Source of the DNA: Anaerolineae bacterium
GTDB taxonomy: Bacteria > Chloroflexota > Anaerolineae > UBA4142 > SHND01
Length of the DNA stretch: 64,000 nt
Reading direction: 5' to 3'
Assembly (NCBI GenBank): GCA_021463195.1
Contig: JAJTXZ010000014.1
Span: 1-64,000, forward strand
The notes beneath the pieces were generated by a model that saw only the letters and a list, made by a program, of their open reading frames with translations, was not told the DNA's origin and did no database searches. Below are positions 51,850 to 58,887 of this stretch, in pieces (position 1 is the first letter of the stretch; each line of letters starts with the position of its first letter). The translations under genes were made by a program, and so were the position numbers.

Positions 51850-53691
51850 ATGTACCAAGCCGAGTATTTTATTGACAAATCGTCCAACACGTTTGCGGAT
51901 AATCTCGCGGCGTTCGGTTTGGCGTTTGTGTTGAATGGCATCGCCGATGGGCGCGCGAAAATTTTTGTTGAGGACAATGGCGCGGCGTTCGTCGTGCGCG
52001 TCACGCCCGCGCTGCGCGAGGAATGGGTCGCGCAATGCAAATTTTTCGCGGGCGCGCAATTTCTGGTGACGCTGGACCGCAAGAGTGAAACCAAGATGGT
52101 GAAAGGGACAAAACTCAAACCCGCGTTGGCGTTGGGCGCGATTGATTATGAAAACGAAAAGGGCAATAATCGCCAATTTTTTGATTGGATGAAAGCGCTG
52201 CCGCCGGAGCAGAAAAAACTTGCGGCGCGCGGCGAACTCGACCCGCCCGCGCGCCCGCACGAATTTTGGGATGTGTTTCGCGCGATTAATCCGGGCGCGC
52301 TGCAAGGATACAACGGACTGCTGGCGGAATGGCAGCAAGGGCGCGACGCGTTTCCCGAACTGTTACGCGTGGTTTTGCAAATGACGGCGCAAACGCCAAA
52401 TGATGTCGAGGGCGCGGAAAATGAATGGGAGAAAATTTGCAAGGCGCGCGGTTTGGAAAAACCGAAAGCGCCAAAAGCGCTGCAGCTGTGGAATCCCGCG
52501 CAAGGCAAAGGCGTGAACAGCCGCATCGCGCGTTGGAGCAATCCGAACAATGTGCCCGCGTCGTGGCTCTTGGAATGGCTCAAGGTGGTGGGTTTTTATC
52601 AAGCGGCGATTACGCGCATTGTCGCGAATCCGAGCGACCCGCGCAACGCCAAAGACCGCAAGACCTACGTGCTGCATCCGCAATTCTTGGAATGGGGCGC
52701 GCATCAGACGGTGATGAAAGATTTTCGGCAAGCGATGGTGGGCAGCGCGACGGCGATTAAACTCGATGTGCTTGCGACGCTGCGCTACACGCGCGCGTTC
52801 CTCAAACATTTTGAAGAGGCAAAAGGCGACGCTCAAGCGTTTTTGTTTGGCAAGCGTCCGAGCGATTTGGTGAGCGGCATGGAAACGGCGTTCTACAAAA
52901 GTTTGGGGCAATCGCCGGCGGTGATGAACATTGCGAGCATCAATTTGCCGCGCTGGGTAAATCCGCAAGCGGCGGAATTGGCGCTGCTGGATGCGGCGTT
53001 GGACGAGCATACGGCGATTGTGCGCGGGTTGGACGAAACGCGCGGCGAGCAGTTTGGTTTGTTGGGACACTATCGCGATTTTCTTTCGGGAAATGATTTG
53101 AATCCGTTTTTTGAATTTACGACGGCGTACAGCGGATTCATTATTAGCCAACGCGAACGGAAAAAATATGTGCGTCAGTTTACGACAAATAATTTGGAGG
53201 TGATGATTGTGAACAGTGATACACCGCAGAAAACGTATGCGACGATTCTGCAAGATGAGGGTTTCAAAAATGTGGCGTACGCGATTCGACACAGTACCGT
53301 CATTCCGCAAGGGCGCAAAGCGAAGGGCAAGAAACCGGTGGTGGATATTCGCTACGGGCTGGGGCAGCAGTTGGCGCGCAAGGCGAATTATCCCGACGAA
53401 TTTCTGGCGGAGATCGCCGCGTTTTTGCAAGCGTACAACGCGGAAAATTCGCAGCTGCGCGAGAACAAGCGCGAGCCGTTTCGCAAGAATGTGACGACGC
53501 AGGACATTGAAGCGCTTGCGGCGTTGATTGATGAATACGGCGCCAAGACGGTTTGCAATCTGCTCATCGCGTACGGCTATGCCAAGACGCCCTACGAAAA
53601 GGGGGATGAGGAAAAGGACGCGGATGATTTGGAAATGGCGGATACGTCCGATGGGGCGGAGAGTGAAGCGGAAGGCGCAGAGGAAGAATAG
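51850..53691 (+). CDS. cas8: Cas8-like large subunit of the type I complex (subtype unassigned)
   Basis: 613 aa from the ATG at 51850, chosen for its AGGAGGG ribosome site; the open frame extends upstream without family character. It starts MYQAEYFIDKSSNTFADNLA, and is helix-rich with few motifs I recognise; identification rests on size and the cas3-X-cas7-cas5-cas6 order. Segments such as NPGALQGYNGLLAEWQQGRD and QQLARKANYPDEFLAEIAAF may be diagnostic on search. An acidic tail (last ~25 residues) is unusual. It should recognise the PAM. The order Cas8-Cas7-Cas5 is like the devTRS/Myxan arrangement. Confidence 0.72.
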   Translation: MYQAEYFIDKSSNTFADNLAAFGLAFVLNGIADGRAKIFVEDNGAAFVVRVTPALREEWVAQCKFFAGAQFLVTLDRKSETKMVKGTKLKPALALGAIDYENEKGNNRQFFDWMKALPPEQKKLAARGELDPPARPHEFWDVFRAINPGALQGYNGLLAEWQQGRDAFPELLRVVLQMTAQTPNDVEGAENEWEKICKARGLEKPKAPKALQLWNPAQGKGVNSRIARWSNPNNVPASWLLEWLKVVGFYQAAITRIVANPSDPRNAKDRKTYVLHPQFLEWGAHQTVMKDFRQAMVGSATAIKLDVLATLRYTRAFLKHFEEAKGDAQAFLFGKRPSDLVSGMETAFYKSLGQSPAVMNIASINLPRWVNPQAAELALLDAALDEHTAIVRGLDETRGEQFGLLGHYRDFLSGNDLNPFFEFTTAYSGFIISQRERKKYVRQFTTNNLEVMIVNSDTPQKTYATILQDEGFKNVAYAIRHSTVIPQGRKAKGKKPVVDIRYGLGQQLARKANYPDEFLAEIAAFLQAYNAENSQLRENKREPFRKNVTTQDIEALAALIDEYGAKTVCNLLIAYGYAKTPYEKGDEEKDADDLEMADTSDGAESEAEGAEEE

Positions 53692-53745
53692 ACGACTAAA
53701 GTCGTCACTATGAAACATTTTCAAGGAGCAAACAAAATGGCAAAC

Positions 53746-54741
53746 ACAAATTCAATCTATTCGCTTTCGATTTCGGCGCGCGCGATTTTTGATATGCACT
53801 CGCTGAACAATGAGGGCGGCGAAGGCAATCAGATTCAAACGCGGATGGTGAATATCATTGGCGCGGACAATCAAATGCACAATGTGAACGCGATTTCGGG
53901 CGATATGTTCAAACACATTCAAGCGGAACATTTGCATCGGCTCGCGGTGGAGGCGGGATTGCCGCTGTCGGAAGGGGCGCGGCAATTTAATGCGAACCGC
54001 GTGAATTATGATATTCAGGCAAAGAATGAATTGCTCAAGGCGCTCGACGACGCGAACGGTGACGCGGCAGAGTTGGATGTGATTTTGCAGCGCTGCGCGG
54101 TGACGGATATGGAAGGGATTTTGGTGACGGCGGGCAATCGTTCTTTGCCGCGCAAGAGCGTGGTGGAGTTTGGCTGGGTGGTCGGCGTGCCGGGCAGCGT
54201 AGAGACGGACAGTTATTTTCATGTCAAGTACGCGTCGGACCGCAGCGAAAAGGCGCGCACGCAAGCCGAGTCGGAAGAATCGCGCGGCGCGAATGTGGGG
54301 CAGGCGATTTTTCATCGTCCCGCGTCGTCGGGGATTTACGCGATTGTGTTGAATGTAGAAGCGGCGCGCATCGGGTTTAATGATTTGGCGCAGCGGTACG
54401 CGATTGATGAAGCGGCGCGCGCGGCGCGGTTAAAAGTTTTGCTGGAAAGTGTTTTGCATACGTTCATCGAACCGGCGGGCGCGATGCGGAGTACGCAGAA
54501 TCCCCATGTGGTGGATGTGCGCGGGGTGATTACGGTGAGTCGCGCGGTGGCGCCTGCGCCGTGCATTTCGCCACTCAAGCCGGAGTTTGTGGGCGAGATT
54601 CAACAAATTGCGAGCGCGTTGAATTCACTGCGTCCGAACGCTATCGAGGTGATTCCATTTGATTCGGCGGGTGAGTTGGCAGAAAAGATGGCGGCGTTGA
54701 TTTCAAGCGCGACGCCGTTGACGTTGGCGTTCCACGCGTAA
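53746..54741 (+). CDS. cas7: Cas7, DevR/Csa2-type backbone subunit
   Basis: 331 aa from the ATG at 53746, which has an AAGGAG site; an ATG 36 bases upstream is less likely. SIYSLSISARAIFDMHSLNN, EGNQIQTRMVNIIGADNQMH, NVNAISGDMFKHIQAEHLHR are the typical N-terminus of DevR-type Cas7 (type I-A/I-B group). GANVGQAIFHRPASSGIYAI and RFNDLAQ-like segments continue. Several copies form the crRNA backbone of Cascade. Confidence 0.88.
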   Translation, partial: TNSIYSLSISARAIFDMHSLNNEGGEGNQIQTRMVNIIGADNQMHNVNAISGDMFKHIQAEHLHRLAVEAGLPLSEGARQFNANRVNYDIQAKNELLKALDDANGDAAELDVILQRCAVTDMEGILVTAGNRSLPRKSVVEFGWVVGVPGSVETDSYFHVKYASDRSEKARTQAESEESRGANVGQAIFHRPASSGIYAIVLNVEAARIGFNDLAQRYAIDEAARAARLKVLLESVLHTFIEPAGAMRSTQNPHVVDVRGVITVSRAVAPAPCISPLKPEFVGEIQQIASALNSLRPNAIEVIPFDSAGELAEKMAALISSATPLTLAFHA

Positions 54742-54751
54742 GGGGTGCGCT

Positions 54752-55456
54752 ATGTGGTTGATAACCGAATTTGAAGCGGCGAGTTTGTTTTCGCTGAAAA
54801 TGAGCTCTGCCACATCGTCGGGCGGAAAAACGCTGTTGGTGCCGACGCCGTTCGCAGTCAAGATGGCGCTGCTGGATGCGGCGTTTCGCGCGCGAGGCGC
54901 GGACGAGGCGGAACGTTTGTGGGAAAAGATTTGTGCGCTGCAAATCGCGCTGCGTCCGAGCGCGCGCGTGGTGGTGACGAATCTGTTTCAAAAAGTGCTG
55001 CGCCCGCGCGGCAAGCAAGCGGCGCTCGAAGGGACGGATGCGGGACCCTTTCAAAAAACGATTGGGTACCGCGAATACGCGCAGTGGGTGGGCGCGCTGG
55101 GCATTGGGTTTCAAACGGAAGATGAACGCGCGAGTGAATGGCTCATCGAACTGCTGTTGAATGTGAATTATTTGGGCAAGCGCGGCGGCTTTGTGCAATG
55201 GCTGCCGCCGGGGCGTTGGGAAGAGTCGCTGCCGTCCGATTTTGTGGAGGCGACGCAAGAGCAGCAAGAGTTTTCGTTAAATGGGACGCTGCAGGTGTTG
55301 GATGACAGCGCGGCGGGTTTGGATTTTGAACGGGTGAATATCTATGACGCGAGTCCGCTGCGCAAGCAAGACCGCGTGCTGCGGCAAATTGTGTTGGCGA
55401 ATTTTCGGATGACGCGTTCGAGCAAATCATTCAGTTTGTACGAACGCGTGGAATAG
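54752..55456 (+). CDS. cas5: Cas5-like subunit of the type I complex
   Basis: 234 aa. It starts MWLITEFEAASLFSLKMSSA and continues GKTLLVPTPFAVKMALLDAA, KTIGYREYAQWVGALGIGFQ and LLNVNYLGKRGGFVQWLPPG. Position after cas7, size and the LVPTPFAVK segment seen in Cas5/DevS-like proteins support the call. It would hold the crRNA 5' handle. The start follows cas7 by 10 bases, so the two are coupled. After the stop comes a palindromic repeat. Confidence 0.8.
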   Translation: MWLITEFEAASLFSLKMSSATSSGGKTLLVPTPFAVKMALLDAAFRARGADEAERLWEKICALQIALRPSARVVVTNLFQKVLRPRGKQAALEGTDAGPFQKTIGYREYAQWVGALGIGFQTEDERASEWLIELLLNVNYLGKRGGFVQWLPPGRWEESLPSDFVEATQEQQEFSLNGTLQVLDDSAAGLDFERVNIYDASPLRKQDRVLRQIVLANFRMTRSSKSFSLYERVE

Positions 55457-55457
55457 A

Positions 55458-55522
55458 GACCTGACGGGTTTTCGAACGCTGCCGGTTACATTGGGCATCG
55501 CGGCGCAAAAACCCGTCAGGTC
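55458..55522. repeat. Palindromic repeat between cas5 and cas6
   Basis: GACCTGACGGGTTTT (55458-55472) pairs with AAAACCCGTCAGGTC (55507-55521) around a 34-base loop. The GGGTTTTCGAA start of the loop matches the centre of the other dispersed palindromes in the window. Confidence 0.75.
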
Positions 55523-55536
55523 TTGCGACAACAAAA

Positions 55537-56577
55537 ATGTTTTCACTTGCTACCACCCATCTGCGTTTTGTGTGCGAGGCGACGACGCCTTTGCGATTGG
55601 AGGCGGATATTTTTCGCGCGGGAAGTAATTTGCGCGGGGCGTTGGGACAGGTGATGCTGCGTTCGTATTGCGCGCATCCGCATCAAGACCCCAAAGGTTC
55701 TTTGGCGCGCGCGGCAGGACAAGACGAACGCGGTGAAAACCTTTGGGGTCTTTGCCCCGTCCATTGGCTGCTGGCGGCGAATGAAAAGCCGGGCGAAGAA
55801 CGACGCGGCTATGCGCTGGTGCCGCCTTTGCCGAATGATGGCGCAGAGTGTTTGAATCGCGGGGACGCGTTCGAGTTTGGGATTACGTTGTTTGGCAGCG
55901 CGCGGAAATTTTTGCCGTACTTTATTCTGGCGGCGCCGGAGATGGGGCGCGCGGGGATTGGCCCGGGGCGCGGGAAATTTGAATTGAAACGGGTGTGGGC
56001 GTTGAATCCGCTGACGGGGGAGAGTGAGATTTTATTTGGTGATTCAGGAAATTTGGTGCGGGCGCCGACGGTGGGGGTGAATCATGAAATGGTGATGCGG
56101 AATGCGGAATGCAGAATGCGGAATCGGGAGACTGGAGATTGGAGACTGGAGATTGATTTTCTGACGCCGACGCGGTTGATCGAAGCGGACAGGTTAGCGC
56201 AGGCGCCTGAATTCGCTGTGCTGTTTGCGCGCTTGCTCAAGCGGTTGGACGATTTGAATGGGCAGTTTGGCGATGGTTCGAGACGCGGTGGCGAAGCGGC
56301 AATGGCGCTGCAGCGTGTGGCGGAGCAAGTCAGGTTGGTGGAATCGCACACGCGTTGGGTGGAGGTATGGAGTGGTTCGACGCGCCGCGGGCAGTCGTCG
56401 CCGTTGAGTGGGATTGTAGGATTTGGACGATATGAAGCTGCCGTTGGGGTGTGGCGCGAACTTTTGCCGTGGCTGTTGTGGGGGGAATTGGCGCAGGTGG
56501 GGAAGGCGGCGGTAAAGGGGAATGGGGTGATGCGAATCAAGGATGAAGAGGTGATTGGTGATTGGGTGATTGGGTGA
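55537..56577 (+). CDS. cas6: Cas6 pre-crRNA endoribonuclease carrying repeat insertions
   Basis: 346 aa. N-terminal ferredoxin-like part: LRLEADIFRAGSNLRGALGQ and VMLRSYCAHP. C-terminal part: SPLSGIVGFGRYEAAVGVWR, LLPWLLWGELAQVGKAAVKG with the glycine-rich loop NGVMRI, as in Cas6. It would cut each 37-nt repeat to leave an 8-nt ACTGAAAG handle. Two internal regions look like inserted repeats: 55685-55752 (an inverted repeat, coding for QDPKGSLARAAGQDERGENL) and 56096-56156 (simple repeats, coding for RNAECRMRNRETGDWRLE). The C-terminal end also runs into a GTGATTGG tract. No ribosome site is visible. Confidence 0.82.
   Translation: MFSLATTHLRFVCEATTPLRLEADIFRAGSNLRGALGQVMLRSYCAHPHQDPKGSLARAAGQDERGENLWGLCPVHWLLAANEKPGEERRGYALVPPLPNDGAECLNRGDAFEFGITLFGSARKFLPYFILAAPEMGRAGIGPGRGKFELKRVWALNPLTGESEILFGDSGNLVRAPTVGVNHEMVMRNAECRMRNRETGDWRLEIDFLTPTRLIEADRLAQAPEFAVLFARLLKRLDDLNGQFGDGSRRGGEAAMALQRVAEQVRLVESHTRWVEVWSGSTRRGQSSPLSGIVGFGRYEAAVGVWRELLPWLLWGELAQVGKAAVKGNGVMRIKDEEVIGDWVIG
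55685..55752. repeat. Inverted repeat inside the cas6 coding sequence
   Basis: AAGACCCCAAAGGTT (55685-55699) pairs with AACCTTTGGGGTCTT (55738-55752). The arms resemble those of the palindromes at 19817-19868 and 22630-22665 (GACCCCAAGGGTT). The reading frame is kept through it. Confidence 0.8.
56096..56156 (+). repeat. Simple-repeat tract in frame inside cas6
   Basis: Copies of GCGGAAT/GCAGAAT (56098-56123), then GGAGACTGGAGATT units (56128-56156), the same unit as the intergenic tracts at 7487 and 57714. Confidence 0.85.
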
Positions 56578-56600
56578 TTGGGTGATTGCGATTTGCGATT
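56553..56600 (+). repeat. GGTGATTGGGTGATT tract at the cas6-cas1 junction
   Basis: Four near-copies of GTGATTGG encode the last Cas6 residues (EEVIGDWVIG) and continue past its stop. Confidence 0.8.
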
Positions 56601-56641
56601 CGTTATCTGCTATCAGCCATCTGCTATCAGCGAGGTGTAAC

Positions 56642-57712
56642 ATGCCTATCATACAAAATTTAATCGTGGAAGAGTTCGGGGCGTTTGTGAGCAAGCACAG
56701 CGAGCGTTTGATTGTGAGCAAGGGGGATGAGAAATTGATTCAGGCGCCGCTGCTGCATTTGGAGACGGTGCTGATTGCGAGTAGGGGAGTCGCGATTAGT
56801 TCGGACGCGGTGCGGGAGTGCGCGGAGCGGGGGATTCCGATTCATTTTGTGAGTGGTTCGGGGAACGCGTATGCGAGCATGTACAGTTCGGGCTTGACGG
56901 GAACGGTGTTGACGCGGCGCGCGCAGTTGGCGGCGTTTCATACATTGCGCGGGCTGTTTTTGCCGATTGCGTTCGCGCAGGGGAAATTGTCGAATCAGGC
57001 GAACTTTTTGAAGTATATGTCGAAATATCGCAAGGAGAGCGCGCCGGAGATTTTTGAAATTTTGCGCGCGGCGGCGGAAAAAATTTTGGAAACGGTGAAT
57101 GATTTAGAGACGCTGAAAACGCTGCCAGAGGTGTTGTCGGGGGAACGGGCGACGATTGATGATTGGCGTTTTGAGTTGTTGGGGATGGAGGGGCGCGCGG
57201 CGCAGACGTATTGGGAGGCGTTGAAACGCGCGCTGCCGCAAGAATTGGAATGGCAGGGGCGCGAGGGACGCGGCGCGCGTGACCCGATCAATGCGGCGTT
57301 GAATTATTGTTATGGGATTTTGTACGGGCAGATTGAACGCGCGCTGGTGTTGGCGGGTTTGGATCCGTATGCGGGGTTCGCGCATGTGGATCGTCCGGGG
57401 AAACCGAGTTTGACGTTTGATGCGATTGAGGAATTTCGCGCGCCGATTGTGGACCGAACGATTTTTGGTTTGGCGAACAAGGGGGTAAAGTTTGAACAGG
57501 ACGAGCGCGGGTATTTGACGGAGGGGACGCGCAAGATGCTGGCGGAGAAATTTTTTGAACGGATGGAAGCGACGGAATCATATGCAGTAGGGGACACTGC
57601 TGCAAAGAAAAGTTTTCCGCTGCGATTGATTGCGCAGATGCAGGCGCGGCATGTGGCGACGTTTTTGCGCGGGGAACGGGAAGAGTACGCGCCGTTTGTG
57701 ATGGGGTGGTGA
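56642..57712 (+). CDS. cas1: Cas1 integrase
   Basis: 356 aa from MPIIQNLIVEEFGAFVSKHS, preceded by GAGGTG. The catalytic set of the family is present: Glu in LLGMEGRAAQTYWEAL, His in YAGFAHVDRPGKPSL and acidic residues in FDAIEEFRAPIVDRTIFG. The N-terminal beta part (VLIASRGVAISSDAVRECAE, GIPIHFVSGSGNAYASMYSS) is standard. With Cas2 it integrates spacers at the leader end of the array. Confidence 0.96.
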   Translation: MPIIQNLIVEEFGAFVSKHSERLIVSKGDEKLIQAPLLHLETVLIASRGVAISSDAVRECAERGIPIHFVSGSGNAYASMYSSGLTGTVLTRRAQLAAFHTLRGLFLPIAFAQGKLSNQANFLKYMSKYRKESAPEIFEILRAAAEKILETVNDLETLKTLPEVLSGERATIDDWRFELLGMEGRAAQTYWEALKRALPQELEWQGREGRGARDPINAALNYCYGILYGQIERALVLAGLDPYAGFAHVDRPGKPSLTFDAIEEFRAPIVDRTIFGLANKGVKFEQDERGYLTEGTRKMLAEKFFERMEATESYAVGDTAAKKSFPLRLIAQMQARHVATFLRGEREEYAPFVMGW

Positions 57713-57713
57713 G

Positions 57714-57786
57714 GGAGAGAGATTGGAAATTGGAGACGAGAGATTGGATGATTAGGTGATTGGATGATTGAGTGAGTGGGTGATTT
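57714..57786 (+). repeat. Simple-repeat gap between cas1 and cas2
   Basis: GAGATTGGAAATTGGAGACG units pass into GATTAGGTGATTGGATGATT-type units. It leaves cas2 without a ribosome site. Confidence 0.8.
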
Positions 57787-58062
57787 ATGCAGTGCGTGTT
57801 GGTGTACGATATTCCTGATGATGGGAAACGGGGCAAGGTGGCGGATGCGTGTTTGGATTATGGGATGGACCGCATTCAATATTCGGCGTTCTTGGGAAAT
57901 TTGGCGGTGACGCATCAGGAAGAATTGATGTTACGCATCAAACGAGTGTTGGGCAAGCACGCGGGGAATGTGCAGTTGTTTCCGATTTGTGAAAGGGATT
58001 GGGCGGCGCGGCAGTGTTTGGTGATAGAAGCAGCGAAAGAGGTGAAAGAGGATGTTGGATGA
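57787..58062 (+). CDS. cas2: Cas2
   Basis: 91 aa, the usual size. MQCVLVYDIPDDGKRGKVAD has the conserved Asp of the ferredoxin-like fold at the end of strand 1; YGMDRIQYSAFLGNLAVTHQ and NVQLFPICERDWAARQCLVI follow. It bridges two Cas1 dimers. Its end overlaps cas4 by 11 bases. Confidence 0.95.
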   Translation: MQCVLVYDIPDDGKRGKVADACLDYGMDRIQYSAFLGNLAVTHQEELMLRIKRVLGKHAGNVQLFPICERDWAARQCLVIEAAKEVKEDVG

Positions 58063-58648
58063 TGACATGGATTATCCGGTGCGGGTGACGGATTTGAAAC
58101 AATTTGTGTATTGTCCGCGCGTGTATTTTTATCAGGTGTGTTTGCCGAAAATTCGTCCGGTGACATTCAAGATGGAGGAAGGCGCGCGCGCGGGACAAAG
58201 CGAGGTGGGACGCGAGGAACGGCGTTCGCTGCGCGCGTATGGAATTAAAGAAGGGGCGCGCGAATTTGATGTGCCAGTCCGTTCGAAACGATTGGGGGTG
58301 CGCGGGGAAATTGATATGGTAGTTACGGTGGCGGAGACGGGCGAGGTGATTCCGGTAGATTACAAGATGTCGAAAATCGCGGGGATTCATTTTCAGATGC
58401 AGGTGACGGTGTATGGGATGATGCTGGAAGAGATGCGCGGGGTAAAGGTGACGCGCGGTTTTTTGTATGAGATTCCGCTGAAACGGGCGGAGGAGGTGGA
58501 GATTGATATGCGGATGCGGTTGCGGGCGGAAAAGGCGTTTCGGGAGATGCGGGAGATTTTGGAGCAGGAGCGAATGCCGCCGCCGGCGCGGAACGTGGCG
58601 AAATGTGTGACGTGCGAGTTTCGGCGATTTTGTAATGATGTGGTGTAG
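58052..58648 (+). CDS. cas4: Cas4 RecB-like nuclease with Fe-S cluster
   Basis: 198 aa. Cluster cysteines: one in LKQFVYCPRVYFY and three in VAKCVTCEFRRFCNDVV. The RecB nuclease motifs are RGEIDMVVTV and VIPVDYKMSK. Cas4 trims prespacers and selects those with a PAM. Its overlap with cas2 suggests the three adaptation proteins are made together. Confidence 0.95.
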   Translation: MLDDDMDYPVRVTDLKQFVYCPRVYFYQVCLPKIRPVTFKMEEGARAGQSEVGREERRSLRAYGIKEGAREFDVPVRSKRLGVRGEIDMVVTVAETGEVIPVDYKMSKIAGIHFQMQVTVYGMMLEEMRGVKVTRGFLYEIPLKRAEEVEIDMRMRLRAEKAFREMREILEQERMPPPARNVAKCVTCEFRRFCNDVV

Positions 58649-58887
58649 TGCAGCAGTGCGCTGGCGCAATGGTGCGGTAGTGGGGGCAGGGGTCAGGAGT
58701 CAGGGGTTGGCGGTCAGGGAGCCGGGATTTTCGCAAATGAGGGGCGATTTGGAGCAAAAATAGAGTTGCGAGTGAGTGTGCGCGAGAGTGGGGAGGAATA
58801 ACATGAATAAGATGAATATAACCGCAAAAATGGCGCGAAATGATTCAGAATTGCGTCATTTTGGGCATTTTTGGTGAAGCGCGATGC
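58649..58887 (+). promoter_or_regulatory. CRISPR leader
   Basis: About 240 bases between cas4 and the first repeat with no gene. The last 90 bases (from 58795) become A/T-rich. It lies on the side at which duplicated spacers share their fixed end, which fits the leader being here. No convincing -35/-10 pair was found by eye; AATATAACC near 58812 is a weak -10 candidate. Confidence 0.6.

Noticed and set aside
52363-53724. 453-codon minus-strand ORF
   Set aside because: Antisense of the Cas8-like gene; very Arg/His-rich with no domain.
34458-58648. Island carried by an integrase or transposon
   Set aside because: No integrase, transposase or att-like direct repeats were found around the CRISPR-Cas genes; only dispersed palindromes and simple repeats are present.
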